A stretch of 64,000 nt of DNA. Source: Stachybotrys elegans. Lineage: Eukaryota; Ascomycota; Sordariomycetes; Hypocreales; Stachybotryaceae. Below, piece after piece: positions 9,261 to 21,278 of this stretch (its first letter is position 1; each line of letters begins with the position of its first letter). The notes beneath the pieces were generated by a model, which was given only the letters and a program-made list of their open reading frames with translations, made no database searches and had not been told where the DNA came from. The translations under genes and the position numbers were made by a program. The stretch spans positions 806,001-870,000 of the forward strand of contig JAGPNK010000014.1 of the NCBI GenBank assembly GCA_020746835.1, given 5' to 3'.

Positions 9261-11066
9261 ATGGGTTGGTTCAGCACCCACGCTTCGGGCACCCTCGACC
9301 CCCCCGAGGTGCGAAACTGGAGGATCCATTTCGTCGCCCTCACCGTCTCCATGTCCGCTCTTGCCAGTATGTCCAGCCTTTCCCGCGTTCGCGCCCAGGA
9401 TCTTGATCTTGATCGCTGACTTGATGGCTTCCCAGTGGGTTACGATACCGCCGTCATCGGTGGCACTATGGCCCTCGACTCTTTCCGCCGCGACTTCCAC
9501 CTCGACGAGGTTGCGCAGACTACCCGTGACACTATCCAAGGCAACATCGTCTCTACTTTCCAGGTTCGTCCACCCACACATCTCTGCGCGCACGCGCTCT
9601 CTCTGCCGCTGCTCTTGCTGACCTTACACCCGCCAGGCCGGCTGCTTCTTCGGTGCTCTCCTTATCTTCCCTCTGGCCGAGAAATTTGGTCGCAAGAAGA
9701 GCATCATGCTCGCTGCTCTCATCTTTCTCGTCGGTGGTACTCTCATGACTGCTTCCCAAGGTAGCCTCAACCTCATCTACGCTGGACGCGCCATCGCAGG
9801 CCTCGGTATCGGCGCCTCGTCCATGTGCGTGCCCGTCTACATCGCCGAGACTGCCCCGCCCTCCATCCGTGGACGGCTGGTCGGCATCTTCGAGATTGCT
9901 TCCCAGGGAGGTGGTATGCTTGGCTTCTGGATCAACTACGCCACCGACCAGACTGTCGACGTCCGCGGCCACACCCAGTGGATTGTTCCTCTGGGCGTCC
10001 AGCTCATCCCTGGCGTCGGCCTGTTCCTCGGCATGTTCTTCTGCCCCGAGTCGCCTCGTTGGCTGGCCCGTGGTGACCGCTTCGAGGAGGCCGAGGGTAT
10101 TCTCTGCAAGCTCCGCGGCCTCGACTCCGACCACGAGTACATCCGCCGCGAGATGGGCGAGATCCGTGAGCAGGTCCAGATCCGCTCCACCCTGCGCATG
10201 TCCAAGAAGGACCAGTTCAAGAAGCTCTTCCAGAAGGGTACCCGCAACCGAATGGGTATCGGTATGGCTCTCATGTTCCTCCAGTCCTTCACCGGCGTCA
10301 ACATCATCACCTACTACGCTCCCCGCATCTTCGAGACTCTGGGTATCTCCGGTACCTCTTTGAGGCTCTTCTCTACCGGCATCTACGGCATCGCCAAGAC
10401 CCTGGGTATGTTTGCCTTCACCTTCTTCGTCGTGGAGAAGGTCGGTCGTCGCAATGGTCTGCTCTGGGGTTCCGCTCTCGGCTGCATCCCCATGTGGTAC
10501 ATTGGAGGATATGTCATGCAGGCCGATCCTGCTGCTGCCGCTGCTGCGGGCACTCTTCAGCGTGACGGATGGGGCTACCTCGCCATGGTTGCCGTCTACG
10601 TCAACGGCTTCATCATCTGCGCCACCTGGCAGGGTATTACCTGGACCTATGCCTCTGAGATTTTTCCTCTGGATATCCGCATGCTTTGCGTTGCCATCAC
10701 CACTGCCACCACGTGGCTGGGATCTTTCATCATTGCTCGGTCCACCCCTTATATGATTTCCGACCTCGGCTATGGAGCCTACTTTTTCTTTGGCTCAGTC
10801 CTGGTCGGCATGGGTATCTGGGCTTTCTTCTTCGTGCCTGAGACCAAGGGTGAGTTTACCGTCTTCTTCAAAAGCCGTTCGAGGACATTCGCTAACAGAC
10901 TGCAGGCATTTCCATCGAGGAGATGGACGCTCTCTTCATGAAGCCCATGCACAAGGCCGTATGGGCCCAGCTCCGTGGCCACCCTCTCGTCGAGTCGAGC
11001 CGCGACTCCATCTCGGACGAGAAGGCCACCAATGTCGAGCTGGAGCACGGCAAGAGCGCTCAATAA
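9261..11066 (+). CDS. MFS sugar-porter-family transporter (quinate/hexose type)
   Basis: A 12-helix plasma-membrane transporter of the sugar porter family, about 535 residues. It shows the family signatures: G-x-x-F-G near the helix 2 loop with K-F-G-R-K-K, G-R-A-I-A-G-L-G-I-G-A in helix 4, Y-I-A-E-T-A-P, P-E-S-P-R-W-L before the central loop, Q-S-F-T-G-V-N in helix 7, and P-E-T-K-G at the end of helix 12. Four exons: 9261-9366, 9436-9563, 9637-10849, 10906-11066; the introns (69, 73 and 56 nt) have GT..AG ends and their removal keeps one frame. The short N-terminus ending N-W-R resembles fungal quinate permeases, but the substrate cannot be decided from sequence. Codon use is strongly C-ended, which suggests high expression. 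Confidence 0.92.
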
Positions 11067-13145
11067 CACCAATCACAGGATGGCCTCACGTCACCTCACA
11101 ATGTAATGATTGGAATTTGTTAAGCGAGCGAGCGGGACGGGTCGAGTTACGACTCAAGGCAGGATATACGATGCTTGCATCCGGGACTCAGCCGGACATC
11201 TGAAACTGTACAGCAAGGCGTAACGCGACATGACTCATGACGGGAATTGATTGGCTTTGAACCCATCGAAAGGGGCAGGTCTCCAGGCGCATGGAGTGAC
11301 TCAGCGTCGTTTTCGATTTGGTAGTACTCACTGGTGGTCATGAAATCACACCGGTCGGGGTGCAACTCATATCCAAGCATCAAGGCTGGAAACGATGTTG
11401 GGAATAATAATAGAACCACCGAGGCATTGTCTCTGCACTGCACTGTTGTTATGTGATTCTATGCATAACATTATCGCTCCGTCTCGACTATGCAGCGTAC
11501 AATTTTAGACCAACACTTCTGGCGGGTAGAGCAAGGAAGTGAGGTTGCGTATGTAGCTGGGATGAAGACTGTGCATAAAGTTTGTTACAGGCATATGTGC
11601 AGCAGTCCGTAGCCTCGATATCATTTACTGCATCTCATTTGACTTGCTACCTGAGTCTTTGTCTTCTTTCTCGGGATAGCCTACCCTGTTGTATGTAGTT
11701 GGTTACAAGCCAATGTTAGCTTGTATTAAACCGGCGACGATGCTCCGGATGTTTCGGGTTCTCTGCTAGGTGCTTGCAGTGGCAAATGAAGCTACGCGTA
11801 CGGTCGTCAAGGAGTTGGTTCCCGCAAAGGGTATGTCTCTTGAAGATCATTTCTTCCTGCAAATGAAAGGCTTACCAGAGACTCAAGTTTTGGGGCAGCC
11901 GCACAGTGGCAAAGGCAGGGACTATGGTACATATGCGTAACTCGGGCCCCTGAAGACTGCAGTAACACCGCCGATTCGGCAGATCCGTCATGTTGTATAA
12001 AAACATGCATCTGCTGGTACCGCATAACGCGCGTGTGCCAGTTACAAATTCTGAGCAAGGCGGTGCTCCAGGCAGTACACGCAAGACACGGACAGCCGAC
12101 AGTCAAAGCAATGCAATACCTTGATGCCGATTGGCGCTCAGGACTTACCGTAGAAACGGCATTGGGGCGTCCGTCCCTAGTGTCTGAGCGTATCGCCGTC
12201 TGAGCGTATCTCTGTATCTCACCTCGCAAGATATTAATAACCCAAGAGGGCGCCCTATTTTTATCCTTTCTCGAAGGCTTAACTGTAGAAGTCTGTTTCT
12301 CGTTTCACCCTTTGGTTGGCTGCGAGGTGCTCAACCGGGAGGCCGAGTCCCTGTCAAGACAAACCGCGTTGCAGCTTGGCGCAGTAGCCAGCTGGAAAAC
12401 AATCTGGTCGAAACCAACTCCCGTGTCGGAATGTGGGCCTATTGGCCAAAGACGCGCCCAGGGGCCCCCATGTTGCGGCGCTCGATCTGTGACCTCAAAC
12501 GTGTCGCTTGAGCTGAGGGACGCTAGAATCGTGAACCCACCCTCGACCCATGCGGCGCACAGCAGAGTGCTCATCGGAAGATTCGCTGCCCTGACCGTTC
12601 GACGCGTCAAACGATCCAGGTAGTTTCCATCTCGGCACTCGCGGGGAAAATTGCTGGTAGCTTCGGCAAGCCGAAGACCGAGAGTTGCAACGTCATAACC
12701 CACAACAGTATCAACCCACGAGGTGGATTGTTAAGCAAGCCAATCAATACAGAGTAGGTCAAAACGGAGCTCATGTAGGCCCAGCGTTAGGCTTATTTTC
12801 AGGCTTCAGGCTTATTTTCAAGCTTGAAGAATGCCGCCCCATCGAGATACTAGGCACGGCCATCGATTCCCCCTAGCGTGTGTCATTGACAGGTCCTTGC
12901 CGACTTGGGCCACGGCATCTACTCAAGCGCATGGAATTTTGCAAACCTTTTCTTATCTCCCGGTGGGCCAGTGGAACCCGTTACTCGGATACCTACCCAC
13001 AGTCTCCGGCAGACAGGCCAGTTAACTCTAAAACCATGGTCCTGATACTGGGTCCGTATGCAACACTCCCGTACGCTCGTCTAGTTGACACAATGATTCG
13101 CGTTTCTATCAAATCTCCGGCAAGATAGGAGGCTGAGTCTTTTGC

Positions 13146-13151
13146 TATAAA
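13146..13151 (+). promoter_or_regulatory. TATA box of the small unknown gene
   Basis: TATAAA in the context GCTATAAAGCC, 236 nt upstream of the ATG at 13382 and about 50 nt upstream of the repeated leader. Confidence 0.45.
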
Positions 13152-13197
13152 GCCTCGACCTCACCAACGGGACAAGAACAACCCATCACACTCGACA

Positions 13198-13350
13198 TCT
13201 TCACTTCATCCAGCCTCTCTTCAACACTCCCAAAGCCCGGTGCTTTCATCTTCACTTCTTCAGCCTCTTATTAATATCTTCAAAGCCTGGTGCTTCCTTC
13301 TTCAGCTCCTTCGGTCTCTAATCATCGCCTTCAAAACCATCAACCCTCAA
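13198..13350 (+). repeat. Three tandem ~51-nt units in the 5' leader
   Basis: Units at 13198-13248, 13249-13298 and 13299-13350 each begin TCTTCA-(C/G)-(T)-TC and contain CTTC-AGCCTCT-like and TTCAAAGCC(C/T)GGTGCTT-like parts. Units 1 and 2 are close; unit 3 is more diverged. The block lies between the TATA box and the start codon of the 76-residue gene, so it is probably transcribed as 5' leader. Confidence 0.7.
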
Positions 13351-13381
13351 CCAGAATAACCACCACACCACACAAGTCAAT

Positions 13382-13612
13382 ATGTCTACCGCTGCTATCC
13401 CCCGCACTTCCTCTGCCGCCTACCGACTCTTCCTTCTCTCCCACGAAATGGCCCGACCTGGCGCCGGTATCAGTGACGAGGACCGCCTGGCGTGGCACAA
13501 GAGCGTGGCCTCTATGCCCAACCCGTACACTTCCTCTCAGCAGTCTGTGTCCCAGGGAGCTGCCAGGGCCGGAAGCAGCTCTAGCGCCCAGAAGGCTACC
13601 CAGGGTCGATGA
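13382..13612 (+). CDS. Small unknown protein (76 aa)
   Basis: An intronless reading frame of 76 residues with codon use similar to highly expressed fungal genes, preceded by a TATA box, a pyrimidine-rich repeated leader and an A-rich context before the ATG (AAGTCAATATG). The first 45 residues (AYRLFLLSHEMARPGAG, then D-E-D-R-L-A-W-H-K) look like a compact helix-forming region; the tail is Ser/Gln/Ala-rich. No signal peptide or membrane segment. I do not recognise the family. Confidence 0.6.
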   Translation: MSTAAIPRTSSAAYRLFLLSHEMARPGAGISDEDRLAWHKSVASMPNPYTSSQQSVSQGAARAGSSSSAQKATQGR

Positions 13613-15110
13613 GGACATTCTCGGAATATGGCCGCTTGGCCAAGCCTGTCTAGACGTGGAAAGGGAAATCGGCACCGACGTATAACGGATACCTGTCAAC
13701 TCCGAGGCACATGGCCCTGGGTTCCACCAAGAACACTCTCTATCATGCAAGAGTTAGTGAACCCTCGGATACAGTCAGAGAGTACCACACATCACCAGAC
13801 CTCAGCCCCGGCACTCAACGCGACTGCCTTGAGGAACCGATGAGATTTACTCTCTGGTCGTGTTTGTCTGGCACAACACGTCATCTGCGTGCCAGTCGGC
13901 TCGGCTGCATAACAAGAGCCTGGAATTTAAAGGACCCAGCACCGATACTTGATGTCGGGTGCGGATTCGAGGAGTCTGTCAAGGACCTACACAACAAATA
14001 CATCAATGTAAATAGAGGTGTGCATGGTGCGGAATTCGGTGTTATGGTATTGAGCTAGTGCGAAAAAAAGAGAAGAAAAATATAGAAACTCGTGTGCTGA
14101 AAGTCCTCGACATCAGCCATGAGTGTGTGCGCATAAACCAGTATTAGCTGTGCTGCATCGTGATTTGACTTTTCTGTGGGAGCCAAAAATGACTTTCAAG
14201 ACTGTAACGAGTACACCCAAGAGATTGAGGTGATGCTGGCAAGGGTAAAAACTCATATTTTTCAACGGCTTTCAACCAGGAACCCTTACTGACGGCACGG
14301 AACACGCCACGTGTAACGAGGTTTGGTTCTGTACCCGATAATAAGCATCAGCGAACTTAAGCATATTCTGGCAGTAGCTGATATTAAAGTAATAAATATC
14401 TGTAGAAAAAAAGTCATGTTGGTGGTAATCTCAATGGCAAGATAGCAAGCAAGGGAGATAAGCGAGCGTTATCATTTTCACATACAAACGTTTCACCTTT
14501 CATTTTCACTGTGCATGCGGGAAACTGCAACCTCGTAAGCAATCGAAAGCAGTCAAACTCATATCACACATCATGATATGATTAAGTACGTGCTGTGAGG
14601 AAAAAGAAGAATGGTATATGCAAACAATGATAGTTGCCCTGCTGCCTATAGGACTAAAGAACAGAGTCAAACAATGAAGGGATCGTCACATGATATTACC
14701 CGCTGGCCAGAGCCAGAGAACAATAAGGGGGCAGCGGCAGCAAAAGCATATTATGTAGTCAGGGGACCTACGGTTCGCGGACTCGATGTATGTGCGTACT
14801 GTTCGTCGGCGTGTGTTCTGATGAGGCTGGCCGAAGGTTCGAAAGCGATGCGCCGAGGCTGGGATACAGATTATGATATGAATAGCTTATCACCTGTCTT
14901 CGGCATCGGTAAATTACACATTAACAGGTCTCCCGAACTCTCAGTCTACTTGCCCAATTGCAAGTAATGAACATCAGGCTCATTGGCAAAGTGAGCTATA
15001 ACGTCCTTGATGTAACCGTGATAGAGCACTTTCACTTCGTTGGGAGAACCCAGTGACCTGCCTCAAGTAAACACAAATAGGGAAGAACTAAGCAATTAAT
15101 AATGCTCCCA
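13613..15110. other. Intergenic, AT-richer, with a repeat relic
   Basis: Composition becomes more AT-rich than to the left. It contains copy A of a dispersed repeat (about 14695-14918) and a palindrome-like TCATATCACACATCATGATATGA element (about 14560-14582) partly resembling a stretch beside copy B. Open frames at 13711-14058 and 14611-14967 show no family features. Confidence 0.4.
14695..14918 (+). repeat. Dispersed repeat, copy A (right part)
   Basis: Shares with 23539-23706 the string GCCAGAG(C/T)CAGAGAACAATAAGGGG, then GCAGCAAAAGCAT...TGATGTAGTCAGGGG-like sequence, a GACTCGATGT(A/G)TGTG(C/T)(G/A)..ACTGTTCGT stretch and TTCGGCATCG near the end. Many differences between the copies are C/T or G/A transitions. 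Confidence 0.7.
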
Positions 15111-17236
15111 TTAAAGCTTGATTAGATATCCATTCTCCTCATTACACTTCCTCAGCATCTGCTGCATTCGCTCAATAACTACAGGGCATTTCTCTCGCAG
15201 AGCAGGGTCGACAACCAGCATGCGATCGCGAATAAAGTTAATAAACTCTTCTAGAAATGGGGAGCAGTTGGGGTGACGCTGTAATTTGTCCATCCACTGC
15301 ACATAAATGCGTTAGTGTTCTTAATATAGAGTAGGGGAGGGGCATGCATACACTAAGAACAGAAGTTTTGACGATTGGAATTTCATCGTGTGCGTTGAGG
15401 CCCGTCGTTTTGCTCTTTGAGAGAAAAGAATGTCTGAACTTGGAACGTAGCCTGGACCATGTGCTTCTGGACGTGTCTGGGCCTTTCTTCACATCGTCTG
15501 ATGTCCCGGGCCCTCTATTCTCTGTGCCAAGTACAGCCATAGGCTCCTTGTGACGCTCACCATTCACAATGTCAAAGAAGTGGTCTCCCCTAATATGCGG
15601 CCTGACGCTCTCCCGTTGTCGGAGTTTATCAAATTCGCTGATACCCTGGCCACCAAGGAGAAGCCATGTGATAAACTCAACATAAACACAGCCGAGGCTC
15701 CAAATATCAAACGGCCGAGACACTTTCTCGTTGATGTCGTACTCAGGAGGCCGGTATGTCTGAGTCACCCTGATGTTCTTGGCAGTTGCCTTGGTAGCGT
15801 CAGGTTTCGAGAACCTCGTGAGCCCAAAGTCGCAGATCTTGAGTCTTCCGTACTCTCCGTGCTTACCACCGTGATTTCTTTTGTCCTCGGTATGGTCATG
15901 GAACCAGAGGATATTGTTAGGTTTGATATCGCCATGTCGACCGCAAGTTCTATCATCCTCTGGATACGGTAATTGCGCAGCAACACCGTCCGACATCCCG
16001 AGGTTCGTATCGTGGATGCAATCGAGGCCGCTGGCTATCCCAAGACACTGCTTGACGAACCACATCCAGTATTCTCGACTATTCCTTGGCGCCTCTTGTT
16101 GCCACATGCTGTAAAGGCTTTTCCCTAGTGCCCATGGGAGGAGGAGGTGAAAATGGCCTTTGTGTTCAATAGTGGCATACAATGGCGTGAGGTGGTCGTG
16201 TAAGGGGATCCTTTCGAATGCATCCATCTCCCATTCAAACCAATCTTTATGTGTCGGTTGAAGCTGCTTCAACGCAAAGGCATTGTTGGGCTAAGACGAG
16301 ATTGTTAACTTTGATTCCTTAAAGGCGGGCAAGTTCCACCGCAAAATAGGCTGACCTGATACATGCCTCTGCAAAGTTGTGATGATGTTCATCAATAATC
16401 ACCTTCCACACGCGGCAGTTGGTATCGGGTGTTGCCTCAGCATGCGAAAATGGCAAAATTGTCTGGCTTCCGAACTTATAACGCTCAAACTTCTTATTGT
16501 CTCCTGGTTGAAGAATTGGCGAAAGAACTTGCCACTGGCAGGTATCAAAACTCCGCTCTGCGAGTCGGTTCCAGTTTGGTATGAAGGATGTGATTTCTTT
16601 CCCACAGCTCAAGGCAAGGTGGAAGTCTGCTCCCTCCATCTGATGCTTCTGAAACGGAAGATTCTTGTCCGTAATTCCCTCTTTCATAAAGGCAAGTATT
16701 GCCGATTCCTGCTCGATGTGCACAAGTATTGAAAACAACTTCATAGCTGTATCTGGTTTGCTCGCAAAGACTGTAGCAGGGATTTGCTGGCCGCAGATGT
16801 ATCTACCTATGGCTTCATGATGGTCGCCTTCGTCCCGCAGCGAAGGAATCACTGCCGAGGTGGGAATGCCATCTGGCCATATTTCTCGGAGATGGGAAAC
16901 AATGCTCTTCGGCTTCATGATCTCGTTCATTCTTCCCAAGGGCAGGAATTGCCGGAGATTCTCGTACTCGTATGGCTCATAAGCATTAGTGAATGCGTGC
17001 GCCAGCTCGCTAGTGAGTAACTGAAGGTGTTAACTGTTACGCTGTGTAAAGAAGGGAGCAGGTTGTCTCCAAGCCAATAAAGTTAATTCTCCGTACGAAA
17101 GAACAAGTAGTGACGCCACTGAAGCCAAGAGCAACATCAACTCTAACCTTGCTTGGCTGCATAATCAAACCCATGATAGTGTACTTACTGGCATATTGAG
17201 AGTTTCTGATAAGTCAGGTGTTATCGATGTGCGCAT
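15111..17236 (-). CDS. Protein kinase-domain protein with long N-terminal region
   Basis: A Ser/Thr-type kinase of about 617 residues. The C-terminal half has the ATP-site Lys in F-A-L-K-Q-L, catalytic loop HGDIKPNNILW, metal-binding DFGL, and an R-P-P-E-Y variant of the APE motif followed by D-I-W-S-L-G-C. The N-terminal ~240 residues match the arrangement of fungal kinases that have a HET-s/LopB-like or unknown leader, but I cannot assign it. Exons inferred: 17236-17189, 17020-16340, 16290-15352, 15296-15111. The last intron (55 nt, GTATGC..CAG) and frame are well supported; the 49-nt intron 16339-16291 and the first short exon are less certain. A spacer between the kinase core and the R-x-R-S-K-F-R basic patch, inside the C-lobe, is unusual. 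Such kinases are common in incompatibility-rich regions. Confidence 0.75.
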
Positions 17237-17278
17237 AGAATGCTCATAACTCGTATATTGATCGCGAATCTTAGAATC

Positions 17279-17707
17279 CTAGCCTGTTCCATACGTGCCC
17301 TTGGCTATTGAACAGACGTTTCGGCCTAATAAGAATATTCGATTCCAGCCTCGTCCACATAGTGTTGCAGCTAATGTGGAACCAATAATAACACCGACTT
17401 CGGGGTAAAACATTTCTTGTTCAGTTGTAGCATGGTACACTTGTAAGCTCCGCGGGCCTCGGTCTTGTACAAGGAGAGTAGAGTACGAAGAGGATACAAA
17501 GACGCTACAATATTCTTCGGGCCGCCATTGGCTCGTCATAAATGCAGTCACTGTTGGTGTGGTTACATTACGCAGCTGCGTAATACGCAGTGGCGTTGGT
17601 TGGCCCGAAAAATCATCATCGTGGCCAGTTGAAACATACGGTAAGGTCTTGGGCATTATTACCGCTTGATCGCCGTTCATTACACCCTGTCGACGACAAA
17701 GCCTCAT
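17279..17707 (-). CDS. Unrecognised open reading frame (142 aa)
   Basis: An uninterrupted frame on the same strand just upstream of the kinase gene. No family features, signal peptide or membrane segment are clear. It may be a real small gene, part of the kinase's 5' region, or chance. It lies left of a C-run (near 17805-17816). Confidence 0.22.
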   Translation of the reverse strand: MRLCRRQGVMNGDQAVIMPKTLPYVSTGHDDDFSGQPTPLRITQLRNVTTPTVTAFMTSQWRPEEYCSVFVSSSYSTLLVQDRGPRSLQVYHATTEQEMFYPEVGVIIGSTLAATLCGRGWNRIFLLGRNVCSIAKGTYGTG

Positions 17708-18008
17708 TTTAGAGCCCGCCTAGTCTACTCCTCTCGTTTTGCTGCAAGAAAACACATTTTCTAGTCAACGTGACCGCATGTTCGTCCCGGTGCCCCTCCC
17801 CCCCCCGGCCCTTCAGCTATTACTTGGAATCCCACCTTCTCTTTTGGTCTGAGGGACACTTTTAACCAGGTCATCTGTCCTCGTCTAGTCAAGGCTCTAG
17901 AACAGTGCATTGCATGAGTTCCCAGGGTAGCACAGGTGTTGCCTGCCAACATCCCAAGCGAACCGATGACCGAGAACCCAACCGCGTGCGTTTCCGAAAG
18001 CCAACTCT

Positions 18009-19190
18009 ATGAATCATGAGAACGAAATCTACAAATCTGGCGATCATAGGAAAAGGCGTTGTGATGACGAAGAGGGCGACGAGCATGATTCCAAGCAGAA
18101 TAAGTGGTCAGCAAAACCCGACGGAACTAATAGGCTCCTCGCTTGTCCGTATTTCAAGATGGACCCTATAAAGTTCAGCAGATCCAAAGTCTGCTGCGGG
18201 CCAGGATGGCGGAACGTGTATAGGCTGAAGTGAGTGTGGAGAGATGACTGCTGTCTGGCAAACTCTAACAAGACAGAGAACATCTATATCGAAAGCACGC
18301 CCCTCCCCAGAATCAATGTAGCCGTTGCCTACATTCATTTCCATCGCCAGACGCCCTAAGCATACACCAGCGACATGGGGTAATATGCGAAATACATGAC
18401 TACGTTGAAGCATTCGATCGATTCAACCCAAAACAACACGAACAGCTCAGACAGCGGACAAAACATCCCCTTAATAAAACCGAGGAGGACAAATGGATTG
18501 AGATCTATAAAATCCTATTTCCTGGTACTAAGGTACCATCGCCATGTAGGTATTTATACGCTACTTGTTCAGAATGAGGTATTAACTGAAGAAGATTACG
18601 ACTATCACATCACCGAGCCTGCCGAGTTCGCGAATTTCTTCCGGGCCAAATTCCAGCCCAACCTCAGAGATCAACTTGAGCAGGCCCTGCAACTAGACCA
18701 AACCACCGTCGACAGAATAATAGCTGCCAGTGAGAAAAGTATGGAAAAGGTCTGGGTTCAGTGGCAGAATCTTCATGTGGGAGCTTCTTTAGCAAATGCA
18801 CCGAGCTTGGAAAGAAGATCAAGGATAACTACTCCAAGGGTCAACGTGAGAAAACGCGACCAACACATTGGTTTGCCAATAAATGAGTCTGTCTGGCCAG
18901 TCAATCAGCTTGGAAATGAACTCGGGGATAATAGTTCCATTGAACTACCAGGCCTCAGCGTGGACTTGCACACTATCCCAACTGAAAATGAACCGGAGTT
19001 TCCCATCATGCAACCAACGAACCAGGGACCTATGCTGCCGACATACCTAGCCGAGGGCAACCTCAGCGAGGATTTCTCGATGGCTCAAGCACAGACAAGC
19101 AACAGTTTTACGTCAGAATCAGACACATGCTTTGATGGTCATGGATGGGACATTCCGTTATATAATGAGCCTTATTACACCAAGGATTGA
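18009..19190 (+). CDS. C2H2-type zinc-finger domain protein
   Basis: Resembles a widespread fungal family with an N-terminal C-P-x-x-K-x-D-P finger-like start followed by two zinc-finger-like segments. Here C-P-Y-F-K-M-D-P, then H-L-Y-R-K-H with C-S-R-C-L-H-S-F and a later H-Q-R-H-G-V-I-C, then W-I-E-I-Y-K-I-L-F-P-G, which is the family's hallmark. Exons 18009-18229, 18277-18545 and 18595-19190; introns are 47 nt (CTAAC branch, CAG) and 49 nt (ATTAAC branch, AAG). Removing them gives 361 residues and the family-like P-S-P-Y-Y join. The C-terminal 200 residues are low-complexity and acidic. Function in the cell is unknown; nuclear location is inferred from the fingers. Confidence 0.78.
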
Positions 19191-21278
19191 ACTAATATTA
19201 CTTTTCCCGCCCCTTAAGAGCCTCCCACGGCTTGCTCAGGCGTCACGAGAAGCATACACCGTTGAGGTTGAGCCGCTTTGTCGACCGCAGGGTAAAAATA
19301 TCGCGACTTAGCTATAGGTATATTAGTCAAGGAATGCTCTTGTAGAGGAGATGCCACATGAAACTTGAGAGACGAACCTCGAGCTCCCATTCTGATTGAT
19401 CCCTGAACTCCTTTTTAAGGTACCTCTCGAGTTCTCGCTGAGAAACACGACTCGCCGAGACTTGTTGCTCATATGATCTCGATGGACTCATCATCCACGT
19501 GAAAGGTCGGCGATTTGTCAGGACTTTGTATCCGAATCCAGATGCCATTTTTCAATATTGGAAGAAAATATTTTGTGACTTTTGATGACGATATTTTGCC
19601 AGTTGGGAAAATTGATAATAGGGAAGGTATGTGTATGATAGACTTAGGTAGATGGGAGCCTGATGGATAAGAGTCCAAGTCTAGATTAGTATGAGGCTCC
19701 CAGAGGGGAAATAGCGGTGTAATATGATAATATGCAATAACAACGTGACTATGCAATGCTCACTACATTCTTGGAATTCGCAGCTGCGTGCATGACTTGT
19801 ACAGGAGGGCACATGCGGCTGACCTGAGCCGCAATTGTTCCATACCGTCCGGGAGCGGGTGGCGACACATTCCCTCACTTTATGCAGAGCCGCATGCTTA
19901 CTCTTCTATGACTAAGGTACAAGACGGTACTTTCGAGGTACCTCACGTCATGTGCAGATCAGCCGCAGCAATACCATTGGGCTGGAGAGACCATGTGCTT
20001 GGTCTCTTGACACAGCGACTGGGGTATGAAATTTGGGATTGAAGCCGCGCTAGCCGTTGAAAAGAATTCAGCTCGGTGAATTTCTACAGCACACTACCAA
20101 GCCTTCTCGGACCTCAGAGAGTGACATGTATGTTTCCTGGCCCCCGACTTTCCTGACACTTAAGTGAATGGCTGTTGGTAATGAACCTTGACCTCATCCT
20201 TGAATGATTGTTCTTCCGTCTAACGAGACCGCTATGAGTATAGTTCGATCATGCCTTACAAGTGTTGGGGAAGAAGTTACATACTACCGTGAGGGCTCGG
20301 GATAAGTAAATTTTGATAACTGCTCTTGATTGCTACTCATGGGTAAGAAATACGCATAGTATAAGATTCCGCTAGGACTCACCTCCAAGCCCTTGAACAG
20401 GCCCTTTTCAATTTTCTCGAGTGTCTGCTCAACGAGACTGACATGCAGGTATTCGTAAGGGTAGGAAATGCACACTGACATGGCTGCATAGACGAACTGT
20501 TAGGTTAAGGATAAAAGCTCTGGGCCTGTTCCCAGCCGTATACAGTCAAGATGGACGGGTCTCGAATATGGGCCAGACGTGGCAGGCATGTGCAGTAGTC
20601 AGGATTGCTAAGTCCAAGGCAGATGATATATATCTATTTCTACATCGCCTGGTAGCATTTGTGCACACGCCACCCATTTACATTCCATCAACCTCCAAAT
20701 CCCAATAACTCGTCATTCAAGTATTAGGCAGCAATTAGAGCCACAGCATCTTACACCGAAGCATGCATAATAGAAATATTATGTGCTCCACATTTGTAGC
20801 CTCGGGCGTAATATACGACCTGCATGATGTTTGTGTCTATCTGCCAGGCTTCCCGTGCTATTGGCATCTTTAGGAGGGTAAATGGGAAGAGAGGCTGAGC
20901 TTCTGCACTTTGCTATCAGCAGGTGCAGGCAACCATCAGTATGCCGTAGAGCTGGGTGATTGGATCGGCTAATAGAAGATACTACCACAGGGGTGGATCC
21001 GGGCGTATTTTACCATTGAAGGGTTACTTGCCTTCGTTTTGTTGCATGCTTAGATCAATTCATATGGCAGATGACTTTCGCAAAGCGGGGATGCTCGGGC
21101 ATAGCCAATGGGCAAGCTTTTTGTCCTCATGGGGAACGGACGTATCATCTCGAGAACATCTTATATCTAACCGCTATGTTCTGGGTAACGCGCTGAAGTA
21201 TTACAGCAAGTGTCTTCAGCCAAATCTTTAATCGCCTAAATTAGGTAAAGAGATTCACTAATACCAGACACCCTAGGG
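19191..21278. other. Intergenic, 2.1 kb, no supported gene
   Basis: Contains small open frames only. On the minus strand 20481-20284 reads as a short protein-like stretch ending at a good GTGAGT donor, and 19548-19327 is a frame ending in a hydrophobic tail, but neither links to a convincing second exon. Could be decayed gene remnants. Confidence 0.35.

Larger units (their letters stand above)
11067..13381. other. Intergenic, 2.3 kb, no supported gene
   Basis: Only small overlapping open frames without family features. A short direct repeat (ggcttattttca, twice, around 12788-12818) and a TATA box with a repeated leader at its right end (13146-13350) are the only structures noticed. Confidence 0.35.

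Noticed and set aside
13711..14058. 115-codon frame right of the small gene
   Set aside because: No family features; the sequence looks like a 3' untranslated region.
19327..19756. Minus-strand frames possibly forming a small gene
   Set aside because: No convincing start, splice pair or family feature.
20284..20481. Protein-like stretch with a GTGAGT donor
   Set aside because: No matching acceptor exon found; may be a remnant, but support is too weak.
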